Source of the DNA: Gillisia limnaea DSM 15749
Lineage (GTDB): Bacteria > Bacteroidota > Bacteroidia > Flavobacteriales > Flavobacteriaceae
Reading direction: 5' to 3'
DNA: 54,565 bases
Assembly: GCF_000243235.1 (NCBI RefSeq)
Contig: NZ_JH594606.1
Location: 247,995-302,559 of the forward strand
In this document: in pieces, positions 16,297 to 26,280 of the stretch
Layout of the letters: each line of letters opens with the position of its first letter
Numbering within the stretch: the first letter of the stretch is position 1
The notes under the pieces: generated by a model
What the model saw: the letters and a program-made list of their open reading frames with translations, nothing else
Database searches by the model: none
What the model was told of the DNA's origin: nothing
Program-made: the position numbers and the translations under genes

Positions 16297-17262
16297 TTAA
16301 AAATAATTCGCTTTTAATTTCAGTCCGGTAGATTCTTCAAACTCAAACATCAAATTCATATTTTGAACTGCCTGCCCGGATGCTCCTTTCAATAAATTAT
16401 CTATCACACTGGTAATTAATAGCTTATCCCCGAATTTTTGAAGTTTCAGAAGGCATTTATTGGTGTTCACAACCTGCTTCAAATGAATTTCTTCTTCAAC
16501 AACAAAGGTGAAGGCCGCTTCATTATAAGTCCGTTTATAAATTTCAATGGCATTTTCAAGACTTCCGCTAAACTTCGTATAAGCGGTAGCGTGAATTCCG
16601 CGGGAAAAATTACCGCGGTTGGGAATAAAATTTATTTCGTGATCATGCGCTGTCTGAAGCATTTTTACGCTCTGTCCAATCTCATTTAAATGCTCATGTT
16701 CAAAAGCTTTATAGGCCGAAAAATTATTGTCCCGCCAGGCAAAATGAGTGGTTTCCGTAAGCGAAGTTCCTGCGCCGGTTGCGCCGGTCACTGCATTTAC
16801 ATGAACAGCATCCTTTAGAAGATTCTCTGCTGCAAGCGGCAAAATAGCCAGACTGATAGCCGTTGCAAAACAACCCGGGTTTGCTATGAAATGTGCTTTT
16901 TTTATTGCTTCCCTGTTAAATTCAGGCAAACCATATACAAAAGAATGATCTTTAGAAGCCATCCTGTAATCGGTACTAAGGTCTATGATCTTCGTGATTT
17001 CTGAAAAATCATTCTCTTTCAGGAATTGCATCGAATTCCCATGGCCTAAACATAAAAATAACACATCTACATCTTTAGAGATATCTCCACTAAAGCTAAG
17101 TTCTGTTTCTCCCAACAAGTCCTGATGAATATGGGAAACAGGTTTCCCTGCCTGAGAAGTACTGTAAATAAAATTCAGGTTGACTTCCGGATGCCTTAGT
17201 AATATCCTGATGAGCTCCCCGGCTGTATATCCAGCTCCACCTATAATTCCTGCTTGTATCAT
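16297..17262 (-). CDS. argC: N-acyl-gamma-glutamyl-phosphate reductase
   Basis: The 321-residue enzyme reduces N-acylglutamyl phosphate to the semialdehyde using NADPH. GIIGGAGYTAGELIRILLRHP is cut to its core GGAGYTAGEL, the nucleotide-binding loop. The catalytic cysteine lies in FIANPGCFATAISLA, and FIPNRGNFSRGIHATAY is the substrate and dimer block. It overlaps argG by 1 base and precedes proC. Residues that would distinguish acetyl from succinyl substrates are not known to me. Confidence 0.94.
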   Translation of the reverse strand: MIQAGIIGGAGYTAGELIRILLRHPEVNLNFIYSTSQAGKPVSHIHQDLLGETELSFSGDISKDVDVLFLCLGHGNSMQFLKENDFSEITKIIDLSTDYRMASKDHSFVYGLPEFNREAIKKAHFIANPGCFATAISLAILPLAAENLLKDAVHVNAVTGATGAGTSLTETTHFAWRDNNFSAYKAFEHEHLNEIGQSVKMLQTAHDHEINFIPNRGNFSRGIHATAYTKFSGSLENAIEIYKRTYNEAAFTFVVEEEIHLKQVVNTNKCLLKLQKFGDKLLITSVIDNLLKGASGQAVQNMNLMFEFEESTGLKLKANYF

Positions 17263-18446
17263 CAGTTTTGTTTTACGTGTTGGTATATCTTTCCTGAATT
17301 TGATAAGATCTTAATAAATCCTTTAGCATCATTGGCAGTCCATGCTTTATTTTCCTCGCCATAATTCCCAAAATCACTATTCATCAAATCAAATGGAGAC
17401 TCAATTCCATCGAGTACAAAGCGGTAAGGATGCAAGGTCAAAAAGACTTTTCCGGTCACCTGTTCCTGTGAACTTTCTAAAAAAGCTTCCATATTCCTCA
17501 TCACCGGATCCAGATATTGACCTTCGTGAAGATGTGTTCCATACCACCCGGCGATATATTCTTTATGCTGAAGTTGCCATTTGCTCAGGGTATGTTTTTC
17601 CAGCAAATGATGTGCTTTTATGGTAATTAATGCGGCAGCGGCTTCAAAACCCACTCTACCCTTAATTCCAATAATGGTGTCTCCAACGTGAATATCCCTT
17701 CCAATAGCATATTTTGAAGCGATGTCTTCCAGAATTTCTATATTCTTTTCTGGAAGGTTCTCCTTTTCATTTACCGCAGTAAGTTCTCCTTTTGTAAAAG
17801 TCAGACTCATCTGTTTTGATTCTTTTTTCTCCAATTGAGATGGATAGGCCGTTTCCGGCAAGGGCTTGTTGGAAGTCAGGGTTTCTGCTCCTCCCACACT
17901 AGTACCCCAAAGGCCTTTATTTACTGAATATTTCGCCTTTTCCCAGTTGAGTTCTACACCATTCTTTTTAAGATATTCAATCTCCTCCTGCCTGGTTAAT
18001 TGCTTATCCCTTATGGGAGTAATAATTTTTATCCCGGGAGCAAGTATCTGAAAGATCATATCAAATCTCACCTGATCATTTCCAGCACCTGTACTTCCAT
18101 GAGCTATATATCCTGCCCCGATCTCTTTTGCATAATCAACGATCTCAATGGCCTGAATAATCCTTTCAGCACTTACAGAAAGTGGGTAGGTATTGTTTTT
18201 CAAAACATTCCCGAAAACGAGGAATTTTACTACCTTATTATAAAATGTGGAAACCGCATTTATATTTTTATAGGAGGTTGCCCCCATCAGTTTTGCGTTA
18301 GAACCTATTTTATGGATCTCTTCTTCTGAAAATCCACCGGTATTTACACTTACCGCATGCACCTCGAAATTTTCTTCCTTAGATAAATATTTAGCACAAT
18401 AAGAAGTATCAAGTCCTCCGCTATATGCAATTACTACTTTTTTCAT
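17262..18446 (-). CDS. argG: Argininosuccinate synthase
   Basis: The 394-residue ATP-dependent ligase joins citrulline and aspartate. VVIAYSGGLDTSYCAKYL is the PP-loop that binds ATP. GSTGAGNDQVRFD and the GRDIHVGDTIIGIKGRVGFEAAA block are diagnostic. In this pathway it acts after deacylation of N-acylcitrulline. It is the second gene of the operon, 92 bases after the GNAT gene; the spacer carries a short hairpin. The stop codon overlaps the argC start. Confidence 0.95.
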   Translation of the reverse strand: MKKVVIAYSGGLDTSYCAKYLSKEENFEVHAVSVNTGGFSEEEIHKIGSNAKLMGATSYKNINAVSTFYNKVVKFLVFGNVLKNNTYPLSVSAERIIQAIEIVDYAKEIGAGYIAHGSTGAGNDQVRFDMIFQILAPGIKIITPIRDKQLTRQEEIEYLKKNGVELNWEKAKYSVNKGLWGTSVGGAETLTSNKPLPETAYPSQLEKKESKQMSLTFTKGELTAVNEKENLPEKNIEILEDIASKYAIGRDIHVGDTIIGIKGRVGFEAAAALITIKAHHLLEKHTLSKWQLQHKEYIAGWYGTHLHEGQYLDPVMRNMEAFLESSQEQVTGKVFLTLHPYRFVLDGIESPFDLMNSDFGNYGEENKAWTANDAKGFIKILSNSGKIYQHVKQN

Positions 18447-18504
18447 TTTTTTTGAATTTTTTCGTAGGATTTAGCTACATTTTTCTAATACTATTTTAAA
18501 GCGT

Positions 18505-18525
18505 ACCCCGCTTTTCAAAGGGGGT
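18505..18525 (-). other. Short intercistronic hairpin upstream of argG
   Basis: On the minus strand ACCCC and GGGGT pair, continuing through a C-C mismatch into a U/A segment, giving a compact stem-loop in the 92-base spacer before argG. No T run follows on the minus strand, so it is not a normal terminator. Confidence 0.35.
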
Positions 18526-18538
18526 TATAACTTTAGTA

Positions 18539-19165
18539 TCATTTTTCAATTTTCTCCTTTTTATAGAAAAGCGTGTTTTTCATATTCTTTAACCTGGTAA
18601 AGGCCTTTTCATTAAAACTTTTCTTTTCCTTTGGAACCTGTTTTTTAGAAGGGTCATACATCATACCTGTGCAAAGGCACATTTTTCTTTCTGTACGGGT
18701 TAAGATGTCATAATTTTTGCAGGTTTGACAACCCTTCCAGAAACTCTCATCATCGGTTAATTCTGAAAAAGTCACCGGCTGGTACCCAAGTTCATAATTG
18801 ATTTTCATTACAGCCAGACCTGTGGTGATTCCAAAAATTTTAGCATCGGGATACTTCTTCCTGGAATGTTCGAATACCGCTTTTTTGATCGCTTTTGCCA
18901 GCCCCTGATTTCTGAAATCGGGATGTACTATCAATCCGGAATTGGCAACATATTTTTCATGTCCCCATACTTCGATATAGCAAAAACCTGCAAATTTATC
19001 CCCTTCCAGCGCTATAATAGCGTTGCCATTTGCCATCTTGGTTAGAATATATTCTGGAGTTCTTCGGGCAATTCCGGTTCCACGAACCTTTGCCGAATCT
19101 TCAATAGTATTACAAATGATCTCTGCGTATTGCGCATGAGAGTTATTAGCAATGTTAATCTTCAT
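18539..19165 (-). CDS. GNAT acyltransferase, probable N-acylglutamate synthase starting the arginine pathway
   Basis: The 208-residue protein has a GNAT domain over residues about 1-130 (acyl-CoA loop VHPDFRNQGLAKAIKKA), followed by a cysteine-rich tail, CQTCKNYDIL...KMCLCTGM, whose four cysteines could bind a metal. It is the first gene of an arginine operon that otherwise lacks argA and argJ, so N-acylation of glutamate must come from here. Genetic work in Bacteroides thetaiotaomicron assigned a homologous GNAT gene next to argG to this role. With the succinyl-type argF', the acyl donor is probably succinyl-CoA (inference). It is unlike classical ArgA, which fuses a kinase-like domain to GNAT. 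Confidence 0.78.
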   Translation of the reverse strand: MKINIANNSHAQYAEIICNTIEDSAKVRGTGIARRTPEYILTKMANGNAIIALEGDKFAGFCYIEVWGHEKYVANSGLIVHPDFRNQGLAKAIKKAVFEHSRKKYPDAKIFGITTGLAVMKINYELGYQPVTFSELTDDESFWKGCQTCKNYDILTRTERKMCLCTGMMYDPSKKQVPKEKKSFNEKAFTRLKNMKNTLFYKKEKIEK

Positions 19166-19290
19166 CTTCTGAGAAAATTAGTGATAAAAAAAAAGCGATT
19201 TTGTTTTTCGAGAGGGGAACCGGACTCACCTAAGTTCCATAAGGATTATACACGCCTAACGCGCGGCAAAAAATTGCGTAAGGGGAAACG

Positions 19291-19355
19291 TTCAGAGAAA
19301 TTTCTGAAAGTGGAATATGTAAAAAATGTAAGTTGGTTTTTCAAAATATGTAAAA
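19291..19355 (-). promoter_or_regulatory. Candidate operator region upstream of the arginine operon
   Basis: The spacer 19166-19496 carries no gene. Within it a dyad TTCAGA (19291-19296) and TCTGAA (19303-19308) spans 18 bases. A perfect 11-base direct repeat AATATGTAAAA occurs at 19314-19324 and 19345-19355, 31 bases apart, with a third ATGTAA at 19326-19331. Spacing of about three helical turns suits a DNA-binding regulator. No clean TTG/TAnnTTTG pair was found, and no clear terminator follows ilvA, so some readthrough from ilv into arg is possible. Confidence 0.4.
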
Positions 19356-19496
19356 TTCAAAATAAAAATATCAATACGAAGTGTTTGCTGCGGTTACCTA
19401 ATGGAACGGCGGCGGGGGTATAATACTATTATTTGTTTATTTGAATTCACATTTCAAATGTATAAAAAAAATCGTACTATCCTCCTTTTTTAACTT

Positions 19497-20771
19497 TTAA
19501 ATTAAAAACTGAAACAAATCAGGTTTATCATTGAGGTACTGCCCGTAGAAATTTTTAGCTTTCATTCTACCTACCAGTTCATCAAAATCTGCAGGATCTT
19601 TCAGTTCAATTCCTACCACTGCAGGCCCATTTTCCTTGTGATGTTTTTTTGAATATTCAAAATGAGTTATATCATCATCCGGACCTAAAATATCGGCAAC
19701 AAACTCCTTCAGGGCTCCAGCCCTTTGTGGAAAACGTATGATGAAATAATGCTTCAACCCTGCATAAAGCAGCGCCCGTTCCTTGATTTCAGCAGTTCTG
19801 GTAATATCATTATTACTGCCACTTACAATGCATACTACATTTTTCCCTTTGATCTCCTCCTTAAAAGAATCCAACGCAGTGATGGCCATTGCGCCTGCTG
19901 GTTCTACCACGATTGCATCCTTGTTATATAAATCCAGAATGGTTTGACATATCTTTCCTTCAGGAACGGTAACCATATCATCAAGACAATCCCTGCAAAT
20001 AGCAAAATTCCTGGCTCCAACTTTTTGGACCGCAGCTCCATCCACAAAGCGATCAATCTCTGAAAGCTCCACCACTTTTCCTTCTTTTAAAGAAAAACTC
20101 ATCGAGGGAGCACCTTCCGGCTCAACACCTATAATTTTTGTATTTGGAGATAACTGTTTAAAAACCGAAGATAATCCGGCTAAAAGTCCGCCCCCACCTA
20201 GTGGTGCGAAAACGTAATCAATAGGTCCTTCTGCCTGTTCCAGAATTTCAAGTCCAATGGTTGCCTGTCCTTCGATCACTTTTTCATCATCAAAGGGATG
20301 AATAAAAACCAGCTTGTTTAAATCTCCGTATTTAACAGCATTTTTATAGGCATCATCAAAAGTATCTCCTTTTAAGATCACCTCAACCCACTCTCCACCA
20401 AACATTTCTGTTTGTTCCACCTTTTGTTTTGGAGTTGTTACAGGCATGAAAATCACTCCTTTAGTACTTAATTTATTACAGGCAAAAGCTACACCCTGCG
20501 CATGATTTCCTGCACTTGCACAAATAACCCCTTTATCCAGTTGCTCCTGAGAGAGGCTGGAAATTTTATTGTAAGCACCTCTTATTTTATAGGACCGAAC
20601 CTGCTGCAAATCTTCTCTTTTCAGGAAAATATTGGCCGCATATTTTTTAGAGTACGTAAAAGATTCACCCAAAGGGGTTTTAACCACTACTTTGGAAATG
20701 CGTTCTGCTGCTTTCTTTACAGCCTCTAAAGTTGGCGTATAGGTTATGGAATTATCCAGTAGCGTGCTCAT
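19497..20771 (-). CDS. ilvA: Threonine dehydratase (threonine ammonia-lyase)
   Basis: This PLP enzyme deaminates threonine to 2-oxobutanoate, the entry to isoleucine synthesis. The Schiff-base lysine lies in VRSYKIRGAYNK. ASAGNHAQGVAFA and PLGGGGLLAGLS are the substrate and phosphate loops. At 424 residues it has one C-terminal ACT-like domain (KHYFIIRFPQRAGALKEFV onward), compared with two in the 514-residue Escherichia coli enzyme. It belongs to the shorter type found in Gram-positives and Bacteroidota. The start overlaps the ilvC stop as TAATG. It is last in the ilv operon. Confidence 0.95.
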   Translation of the reverse strand: MSTLLDNSITYTPTLEAVKKAAERISKVVVKTPLGESFTYSKKYAANIFLKREDLQQVRSYKIRGAYNKISSLSQEQLDKGVICASAGNHAQGVAFACNKLSTKGVIFMPVTTPKQKVEQTEMFGGEWVEVILKGDTFDDAYKNAVKYGDLNKLVFIHPFDDEKVIEGQATIGLEILEQAEGPIDYVFAPLGGGGLLAGLSSVFKQLSPNTKIIGVEPEGAPSMSFSLKEGKVVELSEIDRFVDGAAVQKVGARNFAICRDCLDDMVTVPEGKICQTILDLYNKDAIVVEPAGAMAITALDSFKEEIKGKNVVCIVSGSNNDITRTAEIKERALLYAGLKHYFIIRFPQRAGALKEFVADILGPDDDITHFEYSKKHHKENGPAVVGIELKDPADFDELVGRMKAKNFYGQYLNDKPDLFQFLI

Positions 20772-22243
20772 TAATGTAAGTTTTTCATTGCCGTCATCGC
20801 TTCTCTAAGCTCTTTCCCAATTTTCTCAACCGGATGATTTCTTATGGACGCATTCACCGCAATTAGTTTTTTATTATCTACAGCAGTACCGCCGTTCACA
20901 TATACCTTACCTATTAACTCCGGTTCCAGCCCCGTTATGTAATCCTGGATAAGCGGCTTGCAGGAATGATCGAACAGGTAGCAACCATACTCTGCAGTAT
21001 CTGAAATTATCCTGTTCATTTCGTATAACTTCTTTCGTGCGATGGTATTTGCAATAAGCGGAGCTTCGTGTAATGATTCATAATAAGCCGATTCTTCAAT
21101 GATCCCGGCCTCGGTCATGGTTTCAAAAGCGAGTTCTACCCCGGCTTTCACGAAGGATATCAATAGCACTCCTTTATCAAAATAATCCTGTTCATCTATA
21201 ACTTTAGAGGTGGCTTCGGTTTTTTCAAAAGCAGTATTCTCGGTTGCTGCGCGCCACTCAAATAATTCCTTATCATCATTTGCCCAATCCTTCATCATTC
21301 TGGAGCTAAAATCTCCGGAAATGATATCATCCATATGTTTCCTGAAAAGCGGGCGCATTTTCACTTTTAATTCTTCAGAAATTTCATTTGCCCGGATCTT
21401 TGCCGGATTTGAAAGCCTATCCATCATATTTGTGATCCCACCGTGTTTCAAGGCTTCGGTGATGGTTTCCCAGCCATACTGAATGAGTTTTGCAGCATAG
21501 GAAGGGTCAATCCCATCTGCAACCATTTTATCAAAACTTAAAATGGAGCCTGTTTGTAAAACTCCGCATAAAATGGTTTGTTCTCCCATAAGATCCGATT
21601 TTACTTCGGCTACAAAAGAAGATTCCAATACTCCCGCCTTATCACCGCCGGTTGCAACTGCATAGGCTTTTGCCCACTCCATACCTATTCCCTGCGGATC
21701 GTTTTCCGGATGGACGGCAATAAGAGTTGGCACCCCAAAACCGCGTTTATATTCCTCCCTTACTTCTGTTCCGGGACATTTTGGAGCCACCATAATTACA
21801 GTGATATCCTTTCTTATCTTCATTCCTTCCTCAACTATATTGAATCCATGGGAATAGGAAAGCACCGCATTTTCCTTAATAAATGGCATAATCGTATTTA
21901 TTACCGAAGTATGCTGTTTATCGGGAGTGAGATTGATTACCAGATCTGCATCCGGGATCAAATCCTCATAAGTGCCTACTTTAAAGTTATTTTCTGAAGC
22001 ATTTTTATAGGACTGGCGTTTCTCCTTTATAGCTCCCTCCCTTAGTGCATAAGAAATATCCAGGCCGCTGTCACGCATGTTTAATCCCTGATTAAGACCC
22101 TGAGCTCCACAGCCAACAATGACAATTTTTTTGTTTTTTAATGCTGAAACCCCTTCGGTAAATTCATTTGAACTCATCAATCTACATGTTCCCAACTGGG
22201 CTAATTGTTCACGTAGCGGCAGGCTGTTAAAATAATTTTTCAT
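20771..22243 (-). CDS. ilvC: Ketol-acid reductoisomerase, class II (long form)
   Basis: The NADPH-dependent Mg enzyme converts acetolactate and acetohydroxybutyrate to dihydroxy acids. From the start at 22243 it has 490 residues, the length of the duplicated class II form (Escherichia coli 491). The N-terminus [20 protein letters not shown] matches the family, so the longer open frame (to 22396), which would run into ilvN, is rejected. [20 protein letters not shown] is the Rossmann motif (core [10 protein letters not shown]). Acidic metal ligands lie in [12 protein letters not shown]. The spacer upstream is filled by repeat copy C. Confidence 0.95.
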   Translation of the reverse strand: MKNYFNSLPLREQLAQLGTCRLMSSNEFTEGVSALKNKKIVIVGCGAQGLNQGLNMRDSGLDISYALREGAIKEKRQSYKNASENNFKVGTYEDLIPDADLVINLTPDKQHTSVINTIMPFIKENAVLSYSHGFNIVEEGMKIRKDITVIMVAPKCPGTEVREEYKRGFGVPTLIAVHPENDPQGIGMEWAKAYAVATGGDKAGVLESSFVAEVKSDLMGEQTILCGVLQTGSILSFDKMVADGIDPSYAAKLIQYGWETITEALKHGGITNMMDRLSNPAKIRANEISEELKVKMRPLFRKHMDDIISGDFSSRMMKDWANDDKELFEWRAATENTAFEKTEATSKVIDEQDYFDKGVLLISFVKAGVELAFETMTEAGIIEESAYYESLHEAPLIANTIARKKLYEMNRIISDTAEYGCYLFDHSCKPLIQDYITGLEPELIGKVYVNGGTAVDNKKLIAVNASIRNHPVEKIGKELREAMTAMKNLH

Positions 22244-22260
22244 CTGTTTATTTATTGTTT

Positions 22261-22329
22261 TAGAAGTCATATGTAACATCCATATAATAATTTCCCTGCG
22301 TGAGAAAATTTTTCCAATAGACGTTTTAT
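22261..22329 (-). repeat. Intercistronic repeat, family 1, copy C (ilvN-ilvC)
   Basis: The minus strand reads CGTCTAT, GGAAAAATTTTCTCACGC, then GGGAAATTATTATATGGATG and a short tail TTACATATGACTTCTAA before an A-rich run to the ilvC ATG. Its outer arms CGTCTAT and ATGGATG pair through G-U pairs where copy D has Watson-Crick pairs, which supports an RNA structure. The hairpin module of copies A and B is absent. It fills almost all of the 82-base spacer. Confidence 0.65.
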
Positions 22330-22862
22330 GATACTGTATTTGTATTAAATTTTTCAAGGATCTCTGAGATCTGCATTTCATTCTTGGACACTGCAATAGT
22401 TCCGGAACGCACGAATTGCATCAATCCATAGGGTTTTAATTTCTCGTATAAATTTTCTGTTTCCTGACGTTTTCCTGTTTTCTCTATCACGAAAAACTTA
22501 GGCGTAACGGTAACTATCCTTGCATTGGTTTCTTTTATAAAATCCTGAATGTTGAGATCTTCAACAAAATCTGCCGATCTTATTTTGTAAAGCGCTGTTT
22601 CCTGATAGATCAATTCTTCATCGGTATGATAAAAAGCCTTGATCACTTCAATTTGTTTCTCTATCTGGCCAACGATCTTTATAACTTTTTCTTCGGTTAC
22701 ATTCACCACAATAATAAAACGCATCACTCCATTTACTTCGCTTTTTGAAGCGGTGATGCTTTCTATATTGATATGTCTTTTCAGGAAAATTGCAGCAATC
22801 CTGCTCAACAATCCTATATTGTTTTCAGTATAGACCGAAACTGTGAAATTTTTCTTTTCCAT
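22326..22862 (-). CDS. ilvN: Acetolactate synthase, small (regulatory) subunit
   Basis: This 178-residue subunit has an N-terminal ACT domain ([21 protein letters not shown], core [10 protein letters not shown]) that in the family binds valine, and a C-terminal domain that activates the catalytic subunit. [13 protein letters not shown] is the typical valine-site strand-helix. Length is normal. Its start overlaps the ilvB stop, giving coupled, roughly equal synthesis of the two subunits. Confidence 0.93.
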   Translation of the reverse strand: MEKKNFTVSVYTENNIGLLSRIAAIFLKRHINIESITASKSEVNGVMRFIIVVNVTEEKVIKIVGQIEKQIEVIKAFYHTDEELIYQETALYKIRSADFVEDLNIQDFIKETNARIVTVTPKFFVIEKTGKRQETENLYEKLKPYGLMQFVRSGTIAVSKNEMQISEILEKFNTNTVS

Positions 22863-24595
22863 TATTCCAAACGTATTTCTGAAACTGCTGCTCCTGTGGG
22901 GATCATAGGAAAAACATTTTCTTCTTTTTCAACTTTTACCTCCAGGAAATAAGGCTCATTGGCCTCGAACATATCCCGTACAGCATCTTTTAACTGTGAC
23001 CGCTCTGTCACCTGGTTGGTTTTTATATGATAGCCTTTTGCGATAGTGATAAAATCCGGGTTCACGAGTTCTGTGGAGGCATAGCGGCGTTCAAAGAACA
23101 TTTGCTGCCATTGCCGCACCATTCCAAGGAAACCATTGTTTAAAAGCACTATTTTTACCGCCGATTTGGTTTGAAAGATGGTCCCCAATTCCTGAATGGT
23201 CATCTGGTAACCGCCATCTCCAATAATAGCAACCACTTCACGGTCCGGACAGCCCATTTTTGCACCCAGAGCTGCAGGAAGCGCAAATCCCATGGTACCT
23301 AATCCGCCCGAAGTCACATTGCTACGGGACGAATTGAATTTTGCATACCTGCAGGCAACCATCTGATGTTGTCCAACATCTGAAACTATAATGGCATCTC
23401 CTTTAAAACAGGTATTGATCTCATCGATCACCTCAGCCATTTTTAATTCTCCTTCACTCGCGTTAAGTTCATGTTTTATGACTTTATCATATTCTTTGGC
23501 GTAGTAATCTTTGAATTCCTGGTGCCACGCAGTATGTTCATTTGGTTTTAAGAATTCAAGTAATAGTTGAAGCGTTTCCTTCACATTCCCTAAAACAGGA
23601 ATATCTGCTTTTACATTTTTATTGATCTCTGCGGGATCAATTTCAAAATGAATAACCGTTGCCTGCTTTGCATATTGTTCCAAATTTCCCGTTACCCGGT
23701 CGTCAAAACGCATTCCAATCGCTATTAAAACATCACATTCATTGGTAAGCATATTCGGGCCGTAGTTTCCATGCATCCCAACCATCCCCACATTCAAAGG
23801 ATGCTTTGTTTCTAAAGCAGAAAGTCCTAAAATAGTCCAGGCCGCGGGAATTCCCGATTTTTCTACCACCTGCTTAAAAAGCGCTTCTGCCTCTCCAAGA
23901 ATAACCCCCTGCCCAAATACAATAAGTGGCTTTTTAGCCTGGTTCATAGCTTCAGCAGCACGTTGAACAGCTAAAAGATTCACTTCAGGAAACGGGGTAT
24001 AACTCCGTATCCCTGAACATTTTTTATAGCTGAAATCCATTGAGGCAAACTGGGCATCCTTGGTGATATCTATTAATACCGGCCCTGGCCTTCCGGAACG
24101 AGCTATATAAAATGCTTTTGCAAATACTTCAGGGATTTCTGAAGCTTTTGTGATCTGGTAATTCCATTTAGTAATTGGAGTTGAAATTCCAACAATATCG
24201 ATTTCCTGAAAAGCATCGCTTCCCAGCAAATGAGATCCCACCTGGCCTGTGATACAAATAAGCGGCGTAGAATCTATTTGGGCATCGGCAATCCCGGTGA
24301 TTAAATTGGTAGCTCCCGGTCCCGAAGTGGCTATTGCCACGCCCACTTTTCCCGTAACCCTGGCATATCCCTGAGCTGCATGAGTAGCTCCCTGTTCGTG
24401 ACGGGTAAGCACGTGATGTAGCTTATCCTGGTATTTATACAATTCATCATATACGGGCATAATTGCACCTCCGGGATACCCGTAAATGGTATCAATCCCT
24501 TCTTCCAGCAAACATTTTATCACCGCTTCCGCACCGGAAACGGTTGTGGTGGAATGAATGGTTTTCTTTTCAAAATTAGCTGTTTTCACTTCCAT
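22862..24595 (-). CDS. ilvB: Acetolactate synthase, large (catalytic) subunit
   Basis: The 577-residue thiamine-diphosphate and FAD enzyme makes acetolactate and acetohydroxybutyrate. YGYPGGAIMPVYDEL and RHEQGATHAAQGYARVTG contain the catalytic Glu region. IIGDGGYQMTIQELGT with NNGFLGMVRQW is the ThDP-Mg binding motif. Three domains (PYR, central FAD-type, PP) are in normal order. It starts 11 bases after ilvD and overlaps ilvN. Confidence 0.96.
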   Translation of the reverse strand: MEVKTANFEKKTIHSTTTVSGAEAVIKCLLEEGIDTIYGYPGGAIMPVYDELYKYQDKLHHVLTRHEQGATHAAQGYARVTGKVGVAIATSGPGATNLITGIADAQIDSTPLICITGQVGSHLLGSDAFQEIDIVGISTPITKWNYQITKASEIPEVFAKAFYIARSGRPGPVLIDITKDAQFASMDFSYKKCSGIRSYTPFPEVNLLAVQRAAEAMNQAKKPLIVFGQGVILGEAEALFKQVVEKSGIPAAWTILGLSALETKHPLNVGMVGMHGNYGPNMLTNECDVLIAIGMRFDDRVTGNLEQYAKQATVIHFEIDPAEINKNVKADIPVLGNVKETLQLLLEFLKPNEHTAWHQEFKDYYAKEYDKVIKHELNASEGELKMAEVIDEINTCFKGDAIIVSDVGQHQMVACRYAKFNSSRSNVTSGGLGTMGFALPAALGAKMGCPDREVVAIIGDGGYQMTIQELGTIFQTKSAVKIVLLNNGFLGMVRQWQQMFFERRYASTELVNPDFITIAKGYHIKTNQVTERSQLKDAVRDMFEANEPYFLEVKVEKEENVFPMIPTGAAVSEIRLE

Positions 24596-24606
24596 AATTC
24601 AACTTG

Positions 24607-26280
24607 TTAAAATTCATCGGTCACACATCCTCGGGAGGCCGATGAAACTGTTTTTGCATATTTGTACAACACTCCATTGGTATATTTTAAAGCCGGAGCT
24701 TTCCAGTTTTTCCTTCTTTTTTCAATTTCTTCGGAAGAAAGGTTCACCTCAATACTATTGGTTTCGGCATTTATGGTTATTTCATCTCCGTTTTCAACCA
24801 ATGCCAGCAAACCGCCTTCCTGAGCCTCTGGTGTAATGTGGCCAACCACAAATCCATGGGTTCCTCCAGAAAATCGTCCATCGGTAATCAAAGCAACCTC
24901 TTTTCCTAAACCAGCGCCCATAATAGCTGAAGTTGGCTTTAGCATTTCAGGCATTCCCGGGCCTCCTTTTGGCCCCTCGTACCGAATGACAATCACCTCT
25001 CCTTTTTTGACTTTCCCTGCAGAAATCCCATCATTGGCATCATACTCACTGTTAAAAACATTTGCTGTTCCCGTAAAAACCAAACCTTCCTTTCCGGTTA
25101 TTTTTGCAACCGATCCTTCTGTGGCTAAATTGCCGTACAACATTCTTATATGCCCCGTTTTCTTAATAGGGTTGCTCAAAGGCCGGATCACATCCTGATC
25201 ATGGATAAGCTCCGGAACTTCTTTCAGGTTTTCTGCAAGGCTCTTTCCCGTGACGGTGAGGCAATCACCATGCAAGAGTCCTTCCTCCAGCATATATTTT
25301 AATACTGCCGGAATCCCTCCTATTTTATGAACATCTTCCATGGCATATTTTCCGCTGGGTTTTAGATCGGCTAAAAAGGGAGTGGTATCGCAAATTCGCT
25401 GAAAATCTTTCAAGTTAAAATCTACTTCAGCAGCTCTTGCTATTGCCAGAAAATGCAGTACGGCGTTTGTAGAACCGCCAAGGACAGTAATCAACCTAAT
25501 TGCATTCTCTATAGACCTTTTAGTAACGATGTCCCTGGGTTTGATATCTTTTTCTATCAATAAACCTATCGCCTTTCCGGCTTGTTCGCTTTCGATTTGT
25601 TTCTCTTCTCCCACTGCAGGATTGGAAGAATTATAAGGCAATGCCATCCCTAAAGCTTCAATGGCAGAAGCCATAGTGTTTGCGGTGTACATTCCTCCAC
25701 AAGCTCCGGCTCCCGGACAGGCTTTTTCGATTATAGCATCATATTCTTCCTTGTCGATATCTCCGGCTGTCTTCGCTCCCCAGGCTTCAAAGGCAGAAAC
25801 CACATCGAGTTTCTTTCCATTATGGCATCCTGAAGCGATTGTTCCTCCATAAACAAGAATGGCAGGCCTGTTTATGCGTAGCATAGCCATAAGTGCACCC
25901 GGCATATTTTTATCGCAACCTACAACGGTTATAAGTGCATCATAAGACATCGCATGAATCACCGTTTCTATAGAATCGGCTATTATATCACGGGAGGGCA
26001 AAGAATAACGCATCCCGGGGGTTCCCATGGAAATCCCATCACTCACTCCAATGGTATTGAAGATCAAACCTACGAGTCCGTTTTCATTACTTCCCTTTTT
26101 TACCAGTTTGGCAAGGTCATTAAGGTGCATATTACACGGATTACCTTCGTATCCGGTACTTGCTATGCCCACAAATGGCTTTTTAAAGTCCTCTTTGGTA
26201 AGGCCTATGGCGTGCAACATGGCCTGTGCTCCCGGCTGGGAATCGCTTTGAGTTAATATTTGGCTGTATGTATTCTTCAT
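24607..26280 (-). CDS. ilvD: Dihydroxy-acid dehydratase
   Basis: The 557-residue iron-sulfur enzyme dehydrates the dihydroxy acids to 2-oxoisovalerate and 2-oxo-3-methylvalerate. Cluster ligands are Cys49 (NPCNMH), Cys122 (VGCDKNMPG) and Cys194 ([14 protein letters not shown]). All three are conserved, so a 2Fe-2S or 4Fe-4S cluster is expected. [15 protein letters not shown] near the C-terminus is also characteristic. It is the first gene of the ilvD-B-N-C-A operon and feeds 2-oxoisovalerate to leuA and panB. Confidence 0.96.
   Translation of the reverse strand: MKNTYSQILTQSDSQPGAQAMLHAIGLTKEDFKKPFVGIASTGYEGNPCNMHLNDLAKLVKKGSNENGLVGLIFNTIGVSDGISMGTPGMRYSLPSRDIIADSIETVIHAMSYDALITVVGCDKNMPGALMAMLRINRPAILVYGGTIASGCHNGKKLDVVSAFEAWGAKTAGDIDKEEYDAIIEKACPGAGACGGMYTANTMASAIEALGMALPYNSSNPAVGEEKQIESEQAGKAIGLLIEKDIKPRDIVTKRSIENAIRLITVLGGSTNAVLHFLAIARAAEVDFNLKDFQRICDTTPFLADLKPSGKYAMEDVHKIGGIPAVLKYMLEEGLLHGDCLTVTGKSLAENLKEVPELIHDQDVIRPLSNPIKKTGHIRMLYGNLATEGSVAKITGKEGLVFTGTANVFNSEYDANDGISAGKVKKGEVIVIRYEGPKGGPGMPEMLKPTSAIMGAGLGKEVALITDGRFSGGTHGFVVGHITPEAQEGGLLALVENGDEITINAETNSIEVNLSSEEIEKRRKNWKAPALKYTNGVLYKYAKTVSSASRGCVTDEF

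Noticed and set aside
19166-19496. tRNA-like sequence or small gene in the ilvA-arg spacer
   Set aside because: No cloverleaf could be folded, and the 97-codon plus-strand frame has no family features and implausible composition.
22244-22396. N-terminal extension of ilvC by 51 residues
   Set aside because: The extension overlaps ilvN and consists of translated repeat sequence. Family alignment supports the ATG at 22243.
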